Part shown: positions 25,973 through 37,299 of the stretch, one piece after another
How the letters are laid out: every line of letters begins with the position of its first letter
How positions within the stretch are numbered: position 1 is the stretch's first letter
From: Branchiostoma floridae
Taxonomy: Eukaryota; Chordata; Leptocardii; Amphioxiformes; Branchiostomatidae
NCBI RefSeq assembly: GCF_000003815.2
Contig: NC_049997.1
Location: forward strand, 13,330,261-13,394,260
Length of the DNA: 64,000 nucleotides
Reading direction: 5' to 3'
Notes under the pieces: model-generated
What the model was told of the DNA's origin: nothing
Databases searched by the model: none
What the model saw: the letters and a program-made list of their open reading frames with translations, nothing else
Position numbers and translations under genes: made by a program

Positions 25973-26160
25973 GGTCACATTTTAAAAAAGGGGCCCAGCC
26001 GGGCAGCTATCGGGAGCGAAAAAATGATACAAAAGACATAAAAATACACAAAATGTCAAATTAAGATTCAAGGTCATGATTTGTGTAATTTTCTTGGTAT
26101 ACAATTTGATTTTTCGTTTCTTAAAACATCCCGGCCAGGCCCCGGCTTGGAAATGTGACC
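25973..26160. mobile_element. MITE with GGTCACATTT / GGGGCC termini
   Basis: The left end GGTCACATTTTAAAAAAGGG followed by GCCCAGCCGGG mirrors the right end, which on minus reads GGTCACATTTCCAAGCCGGG. The interior is AT-rich, about 188 bp in all. Confidence 0.65.
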
Positions 26161-26479
26161 CAGGCCTAAGCTGTGATCTCAAATGTTAACATGATGAGTC
26201 AACTATTTATCGAAAAGGGACATTTTGGCCTGAAGGGTAAAGGGGATGACCAACTTTGTTACGACAAAACTGGACACAAGCCAGCAAAATATACAGATGA
26301 CTCAAAAAGGAACAAGAGCTAAGATTAGTGACATTTTAGAAAGGGTTGTCCCCACGTCCTAGCCCTCAGGGGGAAGGGAATGACCACTTGTACATCATAC
26401 AGACAGGTCTGTCTGTGGTCGTGTGGGTTTGGCGAATGTCCAAGCGAGGACACATCTAAATATAGACAGCTGTGAACTG

Positions 26480-26968
26480 TATTGTACTGGTGATAGATAG
26501 ATGGAGGGATAGATAGATAGACACATGTGGAAAGATAGATAGATGGAAAGATATATAGATAGATGGAAAGATAGAAAATAGATTGATGAGTAGAAAGATC
26601 GACATATGGATGAAAAGATAGAAGATAGATTGATGGGTAGAAAGATAGATAGATAGATAGAAACTTTAAGATAGCAACTAGCACGCCCGGATGATGATGA
26701 TGAAGATAGATTAATTGAAAGGTAGAAGATTGATGGAAAGAAAGATAGATAGATGCAAAGATATATAGATAGATGGAAACCAAGAAGATAGATTGATGGA
26801 TAGAAAGATAGATAGGTGGAACAAAATAAGATAGATTGATGGATAGAAAGATAGATGGAAAGACAGACAGAAGACACAAAGAAAGAGACGAGTTAGGGGA
26901 GAGAGAGGGAGAGAGAGACAGAGAGAGAGAGAGAGAGACAGAGAGAGAGAGAGAGGGAGAGAGAGACA

Positions 26969-27016
<48 letters not shown>

Positions 27017-27075
27017 GAGAGACAGAGAGAGAGGCAGAGAGAGAGGCAGAGAGAGACAGACAGGGAGAGAGAATG
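26480..27075. repeat. GATA and GA microsatellites
   Basis: An interrupted GATAGATG tract (26480-26880) is followed by (GA)n with CA interruptions (26890-27075). Long Ser/Leu and Arg/Glu open frames here are low-complexity artefacts. Confidence 0.9.
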
Positions 27076-28149
27076 AGAACTGTCTGTTTTAGGTTCAGTC
27101 CTATCTGAGTGAAACTAAAGACCCATAACGTTAACACCGCACCAATCCCTTTTGACACGTGCACAATGGAACCACAGATCGTGACCTTACACAGTCAGAG
27201 AGTAAATCATTAGGTAATCCGTGCTTTGTAGGTCTAGTTCTGAGCCACTGAGTATCATTTGTGTTCGTCCAAGACTTTATCCCCAAGCTTAATCCTTTTC
27301 CACGTCTTGAATAGTAATGTATACGTTGCCTTGAAAGTCGTTTTATAGATGTCTGTTTTCTTTCCTTCTCTCTTTGAAGACTTAATTGAAATGGTCCACT
27401 AAGGCCATATTGATTTGCATAAATTTTCGGCCGTTTAAAAAAAAGTAAAACATACTGTAAATCGTACAAAGCAGCTGCAAATGTAAAAAAATATATTATA
27501 AAAGATATGTATATAGAAAACATAAATTTTGTCGTAAGGTTCCATCGGCAATTCCAAGTTCAAATATAAGAAGAAGAGGAGAACAAAATGAAGAATCTAT
27601 TGTTCAGTATACCGTATGTGTGCTTGTGCGTTTGTTCAACCTTCCTGGCCACTTAGATTTTATAATGAAGGCAACTTTTTGGGGGCCAAACCTTCTTTAA
27701 TCATCCCACATAATGCCATCCATATAATGAAATCAACGTGGCATAACTAGTGCAACAGAATAACGCATAAAACGCGCAGAATGAGCTGACCGCTTACATC
27801 TGCTTGGAGATTAAATCTTTTCTCAGCATTACGCTCTTCACGTTATGGTAGAAATTCTGTAGTCTGAAGAGGAAGTCAGTCTGGACTACTAGACAATGCG
27901 GGAGGGGACGTGTGGGATGGGAACAAAGGATGTGGTGTACGTGGAGGAATGGGTGCAGCATAGCAGGGGTGGTGGGAGTGACGGGGATGGGAGGGGAGTA
28001 CAAATCCTTCCAGAACTTCCAAGAAATTGACAATGGCATGATTGTAAATGTACAAAAGTTGCGTCTATATCAAAATAAGGTATGCAGTTTCTTGCGGAGT
28101 ATCTTTTTCATCATTTTACGCCTCGATCTTTCTCTCTTTGAAAGATCTA

Positions 28150-28420
28150 GAATGTGCGTGTGAGTGATTGTGTGCGTGTGTGCGCGCGTCTGTGTGCATA
28201 TACATGTGTGTGTGTGCCTGTATGTGCGTGTGTGCGCGTGCGTACGTGTGTGTGTGTATATGTGTGTGTACGCGTGCGTCTGTGTGTGTGTGTGTTTATG
28301 TGCTTGTGTAAATGTACGTGTGTATGTGTGTGTGCCTTAATGTGTTTGTGTACTCGTGCGTGTATACATGTGTGTGTGCGTGTGTGTGTGTGTTTGTGTT
28401 TACATGCCTTTGTATATGTC
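28150..28420. repeat. GT microsatellite
   Basis: About 270 bp of interrupted (GT)n with CG-containing variants. Possible Z-DNA former. Confidence 0.9.
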
Positions 28421-29409
28421 CAATTATAACTTACACAACACAACCTAGCCATACATCCCAAGTACTTCTATTACTTGTGCGACTGTAAGTGTCGCCAAGC
28501 AGTATGGGTAAGGGATTGAAGCCTGCCATCCCTGCACTATCCACGTGAGAACACCAGACGCTAAAGTTTCTCACCCAGCTAGGATTTTGTAAAATCTTAC
28601 AGTTTTTCCATCACATTATTTGCCCCTTACAGAGATGGATGATTTCGTTAACGCAATGCTAAGCATGTAAAGTAGGTAGGAGTATTCACGCCACCATTTT
28701 CTGCTCTGCAGAACAACAGCAGATAATTCCCACATCCGCCTCAGTGTCACGGTCAATCCACGCAGCCATGAATTATCGTCCTGACAAGGTCACGGAGAAC
28801 TGACCCCGGATGACCTTGGGCAACGTCCATGTGACAAGTTTACAAATTGGACCCTTAGTTCGACACGACATTGGCTGCTTTCCAATGTCGTGTCTCTGGG
28901 AAAGTTTACAATCTAGGGTTTTAAGGGTGTATCTCATCGAAAAAGCCTTTGAATTCGCCATTTTAGGTTCCAACAGATTCAAGGGAAGACATTGACAATG
29001 ACAACGTGTTTTGCTGAAAGCAGAACTAAAGCACCGAGGTAGAGCTTTTCCTACAACAGCAAAGAAACTCAAGGAGCTAAGGAAGCTTGCTGGGTGCAAA
29101 GCACAGTGGAAAAGGATGAAGAAAGACTGAATGCAGCTACAGGACTTTCCAGACTATAGATGCAGAACCCAGTGACTGGTGATGATCTCATCGATGGACT
29201 GCGAAATGTTGGCGGCGTCTCTGCGTCCTAAAGGGATATGTGTTACCCATAAATTCATAATGGGAATATCATACAAAATGTTCAATTATGACTAAAACAT
29301 AACAAAACACACATGAACGTAAAAGGATTCGTTTTTTTATCGATGAAAGTCGTTGAGCGCTCTGTCAAATCGCTCGGCCGCAGAGACGCTTCAAACGTGT
29401 CGCAGCTAT

Positions 29410-29639
29410 AAGGTGGTATCTCATTGCACTTGGGGCACCGGTGCGGCACTGCGGGTTCAAAGGATTAATCAACGAGTATCAGAGATAAAGATTGTTGCGA
29501 TTTATGTATTTTGTTATCTTCTAAGTCGTACGTATTACGCATTATCTAAATCGGCGAAAATGACACAACAGTGCCGCAGTGACGAACGAACCCCGCGCAG
29601 TACCGCACCGGTGCCCCAAGTGCAGTGAGATTCCACCTT
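29410..29639. mobile_element. 230-bp MITE with about 40-bp inverted repeats
   Basis: The left end AAGGTGGTATCTCATTGCAC runs into TTGGGGCACCGGTGCGG. The right end read on minus gives AAGGTGGAATCTCACTGCAC and then TTGGGGCACCGGTGCGG. Only three mismatches occur over almost 40 bp, so this insertion is fairly young. No coding capacity. Confidence 0.85.
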
Positions 29640-30643
29640 TTTTTAATGAGATATCCTCTTTAGGTTATTGTAGACGTTAAGTTTTGTTACAGCCTTGTTG
29701 AACTTGAAGTCCCAACAACAAGAAGTCATAAGAGGTAGGTAGCCGCGCCTTTAAGTATTCCAAGGCCACATCCTGACATTCAAGGTAAATACCACTGAAC
29801 CGCTTCCTGACATGCCCCACGTGGAGATATGCAAACAGTCAAGGTGTTCACAGAGAAAACTGACAGGAAGACAATACCTGCGGTTGGCATGGTGTCAACA
29901 GGGTAGGACTGTGTCAATAGAGGGCATGGCGAGCTTACTTATGGCATTCAAAGTCTGCAACTTTACTGTAAACTTATTGGAGAGAGAGAGTACATAGTTG
30001 ATTCCATGGACATGAAATTCAACAGGTTTGGGCTAAAGTCGGCTAAGCAGCTTAGCCTTCAGAATGTGAATTATTTTTTGCCGTGAATAGGCTGAAAATA
30101 ATTGTCTTTGCAAGTTATCTAAAATATTTTGTGCTTGTTTGGCTCTGACTCTTACGGTACAGCGTTCTTTTTAAGTTTTAGCTACTAAGTAGACAATCCA
30201 TACTGTGTACATATAGGTAAACACACTAGAGAATTTAGATCCGATATAAACTGTAGTGTTGACGATTGTGAAATAGAAGAAGTAACTTTTATGCAATTCT
30301 TAACTTTTATCCCCAAACCTTGTTTCTAGAATCCATCGGTACATATCGCAAATATTTTTTAAAACTTTGTTCAAGTTCAATTCGTATTTACTAATTGGCC
30401 CTATATAATGATACGCACATATACCTTGTAGATACTATAGATATATGTTGAAATCATTGATTCACTTTAGTGTATCTATAATTGTAGAATAAGTTCTTGT
30501 TCATGTCAACATAGTTTGATGCAATACACAGGAAGTCAATAGAGGTCAACATATCTTAGGTTATAAAGGAGTACTAAGCAGGTTTCTCATTGGACTGTAC
30601 ACCGGTTTACGTCTACTTGCAATTGAGCGCAGTACTACGAGAG

Positions 30644-30920
30644 CTGGTGCAATGGCCTAATGGGTAGAGTGTTCGCCTTGCATTCGTTAGGCTGTGAGTT
30701 CGATCCCCGGCCGAGTCATACAAAAGACATTAAAAATGGTACATGCTGCTTTCTCTGCTTAGCACTCAGCATTCGGGAAAGAGTATGAAAGTTGAACACC
30801 ACACCACTACCAGCGGACTAGCCCCCTGCTGTAGTGATTGCGTTGTGCGGCCCAGGGCTAAGGAAACAGAGATGGGCGCCGTCCTATGCGCCATCAGGCG
30901 CGGGAAGGGTTTAACTTTTT
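30644..30920 (+). mobile_element. tRNA-derived SINE, copy 2
   Basis: Same family as 24315-24582, with matching A and B boxes and body and a TTAACTTTTT tail. The flanks ACTACGAGAG (left) and ACTGCGAGAG (right) are a one-mismatch target duplication. Confidence 0.87.
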
Positions 30921-33900
30921 AACTGCGAGAGTTACCCACTTGAGAGAAACGCTAAGAATCTTGATACACTACTGAGATAATAGTGACGCTGACCTGAAAC
31001 CACCTGAACAAATACTGGAGCGCTGTGCCGCTCGATCCTTTGGCATGACAGCTGTTTAAGGTAAACGTCTTAGAATTGTATAACTGTTCACGGTTGACGA
31101 ACACGCGATATTTCGATCCATAAGGCCCATTGCAAACGGTCGTAATCACGACAAGGTTTGCTTAACACCTTCACTGCCTAGTAAATGTTGATATAGATGG
31201 CAAACACAGCAATGGTGTTCGATCTTTCTAATACATAGAAGTTACGGACTGACGTTGTATTACTTTACCGTCTCTCGCCAAAAAAAATTGCAAAAGCGTC
31301 AGAATACTTCTAGCGGCTTGTATCATTAAGAACCTGATATTTACATGAAATCAACTCGGACAAGGGGTGTTCTAATCTAAAAGTTCAGGGGCTTCCGGAA
31401 AGAATTATCAACGTCAAGGTTAGAAGGTCAAAGAATGAAAGGTGGTGATTAAAATAATTGACGATTAGAATGACAAAACAGTTTCTTATCGCCTCCCTCC
31501 CCCTTGAACTTTCATCATCAATATTCTCCGCGACAACTCATTTTGTGAGACGACTCTAGAAAGGCTGGTTTAAACAGGTAAAGAGCTGTTTTCAAGTGTT
31601 TGTGTATAGCATATATAAGTCAAAGCCCCTCCCCTTTCTCGAAATGTTCGCATTGCACTGTGGGAACTTGGGGGCAACGACCTCTTGTGAGAAGCTGAAC
31701 TGGCCTTAGAAAAAAACTAGAATTGGGGACAGTCATTTATAGGTCCTCTACCTTCAATTATCTGTTCCTAACCCGCATCTTGGACAACGTGATTTGAAGC
31801 TTAATTGTCACAACAAACTGGCAGTTTCACGCTACATAAAGAATCACTGAACGGATCTTTTTGTCCCTTTTGAAGACAGAATTGGAGTCAAGCTACAAAA
31901 GAGGACACTACATATGGTAATTTTGCCAAATAAAGTTTGTGTGAGTTGACTAAATGTTATCAGCAACATTTTAAATTGTTTGGTTTCTCTGGTGTTTGGA
32001 ACAGACAGATGTTGTCTAACAATTCTGTCTGATTCTTTCACAAACTAACTCTATTCTCCATCGCACGCTGTTCGGAATTCAGGCACTTTTGACCTCGAAG
32101 TCGACCCAAAATAGCCCCCTGTTGTTCCATAGGCGGCACAGAACACAGTCTACGAGAGTTGAATTTGATCCTTTTGGGGGATGGAGGAATGGAAAAAAGT
32201 TTGGGTCCGCATAAGGTTCATGGTGAATTCAAATGGCGGAAAATGTTCCCACATAATAGTTTGCAAATTCAAAACATGCTGAGAGTTGTGAAAGATGTGA
32301 GACAAATTTCATGACTATATATAGTAAAAATATAATTGTGTACTTAACAGCGATGTTTTGTGCATCTTAACAGAACTACAATTATGGTAAGTTGAATTCT
32401 GGGAAACTGTAAAGATTGTTGTCTGACTGGAGAATTTGTCGCCTGACTGACTCCTGTATGCGTTGTCATGGCAACGCTGACGTCATTCCAACTATGGGGC
32501 GTGTCTGGAAAGTTTGTCTGTGAGTGTCGTCTGAAAAAACATGGCGGACACTCCCCTTTTTACTAAATTCGCGATTTCTATCGCTTTTGCGAAACCTACG
32601 AAGACTCCACATAACATAAATGGGTCTGTACTTTAATAGAATTTTGTTTTGTGAAAACGTGTAATTTTGAAACGTTTTAAAGCTCTTCAAAACGGTTTAA
32701 AGGTGTGTTTTTAAAAGGGGGCGTGTGCTGGATAGACCATACCAAGCACGCCACGTGGAAGAGTGACTCATCTTCAATTAGTAGTTCGGCGCTCTTTCCA
32801 CATTGTTGCGCACGTTAAAACTTGCATCATGCCACGTCAGGTGACAATTTCAAGTCATTGATATTCTGTTCAGTATCCTCTATAGAATAAACAAGTGTCA
32901 GATCATGTTAAAGAACTAACAAATCTTTATATTGATGGTGTGTCAAAATCACTACCTGTGGAATTGTATGTGTGCAAGGGCGCTTACATAACTAAACATT
33001 TCAACGATCGCTATGTCTTGATCTTTCTGAGTTTCTGAAGTAGAAAAATTCGACAACGTTGCGTCAAGATACCGGTCAAAAGTTTGTCAAATTTTTACTT
33101 CGATGACTTCGCCGGGTGTCCTTTTAGATCTTGCTGAAGCCTTGGGGGAACACCTTATATGGTCATGTCCCTCAACTCAAGCCCACCTGGACTTTCCCGC
33201 CTTCAGGGGGGCAATTTGCACTGACCTATACATTCTTCTCGCCCAATTAAACCGTTTGATTCTTCTGCACAAAACCAGGCGAAGTCATTCTTTCGGGGTC
33301 ATTTGAAACAAGGCAGAACCGGGTCGCTCATTTGCATACATAGCGTCTGTCCTCGGGCAAAAAAAGGGAGAACAAAAAAGGTGAATCTGACAGCAAATTG
33401 TCTGATACCTTCATCCCACCGACACAAATGTTGTAAACAAGTTCTTCCCTCGGGGGAAGGTGGTTCGAGAAAGAAAAGCGGGTGGGTCAGCCGTTGATTC
33501 ATTCGCCAAAAATCTTGTACCAAACCCACAAGTGACCTTTAGTTTACGCAGGGTGAATCCAAACACGCCACGATTACTATCCAAGCCCAAAGGATAAAAG
33601 ATCGGCTTACGTGAGCTTACTACGTAATGATATGTTCTAACGCAAATAAACGCAGTGGGAGGGTTTCTTCTCAAACGTATTGTCCAGCATCACGCATGTA
33701 CAAGGCTGAGGATCAAAGTTTCAATAAACTAGAGATCCCAGATATAGGATGTTAATAAAACTAGAAGTTCAATAAGTTGGGGTCATATTCTTTTTTTTCC
33801 TTTCGGCCAAGAACAAAAAGACAACTTTAATACGTGTTCAGACTAGAGGTCATTGAACCCTTTAATCACAATTAGTTTGATTTTTTTACTCTACAATAAT

Positions 33901-34489
33901 CTACAAAGAGCAAAAGTTTGAGGATTCTATATATGGGATACGTACGGGGTACACGTTAGGCTGGTACAATTATATAAAGTTGGGATGTGACTTTTTAAAG
34001 CTTCGAATACCAGTTTTGAATGAATACCGATCTGAAGCCAGGGTAAAAGAGACCTCTAGCGACAGAAATAAATGCTTCAGTTTATTTCAGTGGTGTATAA
34101 TTTTGCCTCCTTTCTAGACGAATTTATTTTCTAGATCTGATAAAACCTACTATTTTTGTCTCTTTTTCAAGTGTACTTTTCCTGTTCCTTTGGTTTTAAT
34201 GTTGTTACACTGCAAATGGGAGAAAATAGGTCACTGAACATCTCTGCATTGCAATTTACAAGAAGAATGTTTGTTCACAAGAATGCTCCATGTTACGCAT
34301 ATCTTCCAGCAAGACGCCCGAAGAGATAGAATTCACTTACTGATTCTCACCGAAGTGTGAAACTAAAGACAAACCGCATGGATTGATAGGAATCCCAAAG
34401 ATACCACAAACATTCTCCACCCAGATTTTCACTAATCACTTTGCGGTCACTCGTGTATATCAAATTACTGTAAGTATTGATGTAAAATT

Positions 34490-34895
34490 GAGAATGGATG
34501 GATGATTGGATGGATGAATGGGTGGATATGGATGGATGGATGGATGGATGGATGGATGGATGGATGGATGGATGGATGGATGGATGGATGGATGGATGCA
34601 TGGATGGATGCATGGATGGATGGATGGATGGATGGATGGATGGATGGATGGATGGATGGATGGATGGATAGATGCATGGATGGTTGGATGGATGGATGGA
34701 TGGATGGATGGATGGATGGATGGATAGATGGATGGATAGATGGATGGATCGATGGATGGATGGATGGATGGCTGGATGGCTGGATGGATGGATAGATGGA
34801 TGGATCGATGGATCGATGGATGGATGGCTGGCTGGATGGATGGATGGATGGATGCATGGATGGTTGGATGGATGGATGCATGGATGGATGGATTG
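34490..34895. repeat. GGAT tetranucleotide array
   Basis: About 100 units of ATGG/GGAT with scattered GCAT, GATC and GGCT variants. Open in several frames on both strands (Ile-His-Pro-Ser type on minus). Confidence 0.92.
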
Positions 34896-35304
34896 AATCC
34901 AGATTCTTGAAGCTTGGTATGAAAGCGTTCTAATGTTTTAATGCTAAGGGATCTAATCATTTTGGTAATTCACACGAAGGTGCGAAGTGCGTGGGCCACA
35001 GGTGTTTCCGCCACACCTGAGTAATCATTAGTGACACTAGATTCTAACGGTCCTTACGGGTTACCCCCCCCCCCCCAGTATCTTGACAAAAACACCATAA
35101 GGTGATCCATTAATTAGCACCAATGTCCTAAGTAAGATAAAAGTTTAATGTTTCCAGTCATAATCAGACACATCTGTTTATGACGCATGTTATTTTACTT
35201 TTATGGCTCGAATGACAGTCCTCGCCTCTGGTCAGTAACAGGCCTTTCATCTATTGGAGACTGTGTTTTATCCAGATGAGTTTATCTCTCAGAGCGCATT
35301 TTAC

Positions 35305-35785
35305 CAGACCAAGGGCCAGCCACAGTTTGACTCTTGCCATCTTCTGACGACCAACGTAACCATAGACATTCCCCCAGTGGATTCCATCTCATCGAAACCG
35401 GAGTCCACCGGCCTTTTATCCAGGAACTGGAGACTACTTTCCCCAGAGTAGGTAGACATTTGGATCTTACAGAAGATTTCAGGCAGTCTGCCTCTTGTCT
35501 TCTTCTGCCAGCCACGTAAACATAGTCTTTTACCTAGCGGAGTCCAGTTTTCACGCACCAGCGGCTGCAATTTCTCTGCTGTACTTTTTCAGGGGACACT
35601 TTCCTAGAGTAGCTAGAGCGCTGTATATAACCATATCCTGTGATACACAGAGTACGGTCCAGTCACAGTTTTCCGTCTTGCCTTTTTCTCATCATCAACG
35701 TAACCAAAGACGACCATCTAGCGGAGTCCATATTTCACCTACGGGGGTCTAGTACATTTCAGGCCGCAGAGGAACAGGGGAAGGT
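35305..35785. repeat. Three imperfect tandem repeats upstream of the GPCR
   Basis: Markers recur three times: GTAACCATAGAC (35355), GTAAACATAGTC (35516), GTAACCAAAGAC (35700), each followed by a CCAGTGGATTCC or TAGCGGAGTCCA motif. Units of about 160-185 bp end only a few bases before the start codon, so they make up the 5' leader or proximal promoter. Confidence 0.75.
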
Positions 35786-35790
35786 CCACC

Positions 35791-36987
35791 ATGTTCAACA
35801 ACAGTTCTACCTTACTTGGGAAGACATCGTCAGCTGAAAAATTCGACAAGCAGCTCTCCTGCTTTCTGTGGTATCTACGCAACCAGACCGTGCCACACGA
35901 CCAAATCCAAGACCTCTGTTCCAACTACCCTTCCCTCTTAGAGATGGGGACGGCAGCAAACGTCATCTGGTGTGTGATGGGGATTCTCATCATCATTCCT
36001 AACACTCTTGTACTCGGGACAGTCGTTGGGAGAAAGGAACTCCACAAACCTATCTACCTTTTTATGGCTAATCTTGCAGTGTCCGACATTCTGGCTGGTG
36101 TAACGCTGCCGTGTTCTGTGGCTATCCGTCTGGAGTCACTAGGGCTAAGCAGATTGTACAAAGTTATGAATGTTACGAGTTTTATCATATATAGCCAGAT
36201 GGTGTCCGCATCAGCATTGTCTCTACTATCTATTTACTCCTACGTTGCTGTAAGACATCCTGTGTACTTCCACAACCAAGCTGGCAATGCCAAATGCTAT
36301 TCAGGTATAGCTATTGTATCCTCGTGGTCGATTCTTTCCTTTTTTGCCTTTTCGTCTAGCATGGGATGGAATTGTTTAGATATGGCCGACCCAGCATGTG
36401 TACATTTTTATCCACCAGCTTTAATTGGCATTATAGCCGCCATAATCATATCTATGGTCGGCATTATGATGTTTACGAACATTAGCACATTCCAAGCTAT
36501 CAGACAGCGCCAGAAAATAAGGATAGGGCAGGGATTGGTGATGCAACAGCTGAGCAATACCCCTGGACAGAACACAGCCCGGGTTAGCCAGCAACACAAT
36601 ATTGCACAGGAAGAAGCGGAATTGAAATACCAAAAAAGCGTTCACAAGGCAGGAACGGTTGTGATTCAGGTTGTACTGGCGCTTATTTTCTGGATCTTGC
36701 CCCTTGTATTCATCGCAATATGTCTTATTGACATAAAGAAATGCCCGCTACAAAACGGACCGAATGAGATGGCCATATTGTGGACTTTGAATTCGTTAAT
36801 CAACCCGATTGCAGGCATCGTCCGCACGCCGGAGTTGAGGAAGGGAGTCCGGCAAAACTGTGCGGCTGTTTGTCGTGCGGTTGTCACTGCTGTACAGGGA
36901 AATGATGTAGAAACACAGAACGAAAACCCTGTCCCAGGAAATAGCGCTAATCTTCAGGAAGGCTCCGTGCATGGACACCGACAATAG
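35791..36987 (+). CDS. Rhodopsin-class GPCR, lysolipid/melanocortin-like branch, non-canonical
   Basis: Single-exon 398-residue receptor with the start in good context (GGTCCACCATGT). The N-terminus has Asn-glycosylation sites (NNSS, NQT). TM1 keeps PNTLVL, TM2 LAVSD, TM4 the conserved Trp, and the second loop GWNCLDM, as in EDG/GPR3/cannabinoid-type receptors. TM6 has FWILP. Two key motifs are altered: the DRY position reads YSY (in SIYSYVAVRHP), losing the Arg that contacts G protein, and NPxxY reads NPIAG, losing the Tyr. The C-terminal tail is about 55 residues. Seven hydrophobic segments place it in the plasma membrane. Ligand unknown. It could be a lineage-specific receptor with altered coupling or a decoy. 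The frame is open with no stops, so it is probably functional. Confidence 0.93.
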   Translation: MFNNSSTLLGKTSSAEKFDKQLSCFLWYLRNQTVPHDQIQDLCSNYPSLLEMGTAANVIWCVMGILIIIPNTLVLGTVVGRKELHKPIYLFMANLAVSDILAGVTLPCSVAIRLESLGLSRLYKVMNVTSFIIYSQMVSASALSLLSIYSYVAVRHPVYFHNQAGNAKCYSGIAIVSSWSILSFFAFSSSMGWNCLDMADPACVHFYPPALIGIIAAIIISMVGIMMFTNISTFQAIRQRQKIRIGQGLVMQQLSNTPGQNTARVSQQHNIAQEEAELKYQKSVHKAGTVVIQVVLALIFWILPLVFIAICLIDIKKCPLQNGPNEMAILWTLNSLINPIAGIVRTPELRKGVRQNCAAVCRAVVTAVQGNDVETQNENPVPGNSANLQEGSVHGHRQ

Positions 36988-37059
36988 AAAACAACGGAGA
37001 AATGTTGCAACACTGAGAATCCATGGCCAAACATAGCCTGCCGTAGACATTTCAGACCC

Positions 37060-37290
37060 AGGCCATGGAGCCCAACCTACCCACGGTAGAACAAACTTGG
37101 AACCGGGCCAATGGGGAGACCAACAACAGAACACAACGGAGGAACGTTCAACCAACGGCAATAGCCAAAACCAGCCAGCTGAAGAAATTTGATTTGAATG
37201 CAGGCCAGCTCAACTCTACCGTCATATCAGTCTACGGTTATGACTCAGCCACGGAACAAACTTGGATCCGGGCCAGTGGAAAAAACTTGA
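37060..37290 (+). repeat. Degenerate repeat downstream of the GPCR
   Basis: GAACAAACTTGGAACCGGGC (37089) recurs as GAACAAACTTGGATCCGGGC (37256), about 167 bp apart, with weaker homology around. Probably within the 3' UTR. Confidence 0.55.
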
Positions 37291-37299
37291 ACACACAAC

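Larger units (their letters stand above)
23300..35200. other. Gene-poor stretch with transposons and microsatellites
   Basis: No supported coding gene in about 12 kb. Contents listed separately: SINEs at 24.3 and 30.6 kb, MITEs at 24.96, 25.97 and 29.4 kb, and microsatellites at 26.5-27.1, 28.1-28.4 and 34.5-34.9 kb. Open frames in the microsatellite tracts are low-complexity artefacts. Confidence 0.6.

Noticed and set aside
26325-27164. Ser/Leu-rich 279-codon open frame
   Set aside because: Product of GA and GATA microsatellites.
34460-34960. Open frames of Ile-His-Pro-Ser or Met-Asp-Gly-Trp repeats
   Set aside because: Translation of a GGAT microsatellite; no codon bias, start context or splice evidence.
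35254-35451. Small open frame upstream of the GPCR as a separate gene
   Set aside because: It lies inside the triple repeat, has no recognisable domain and no comparable frame in the sister units; at most an upstream ORF.
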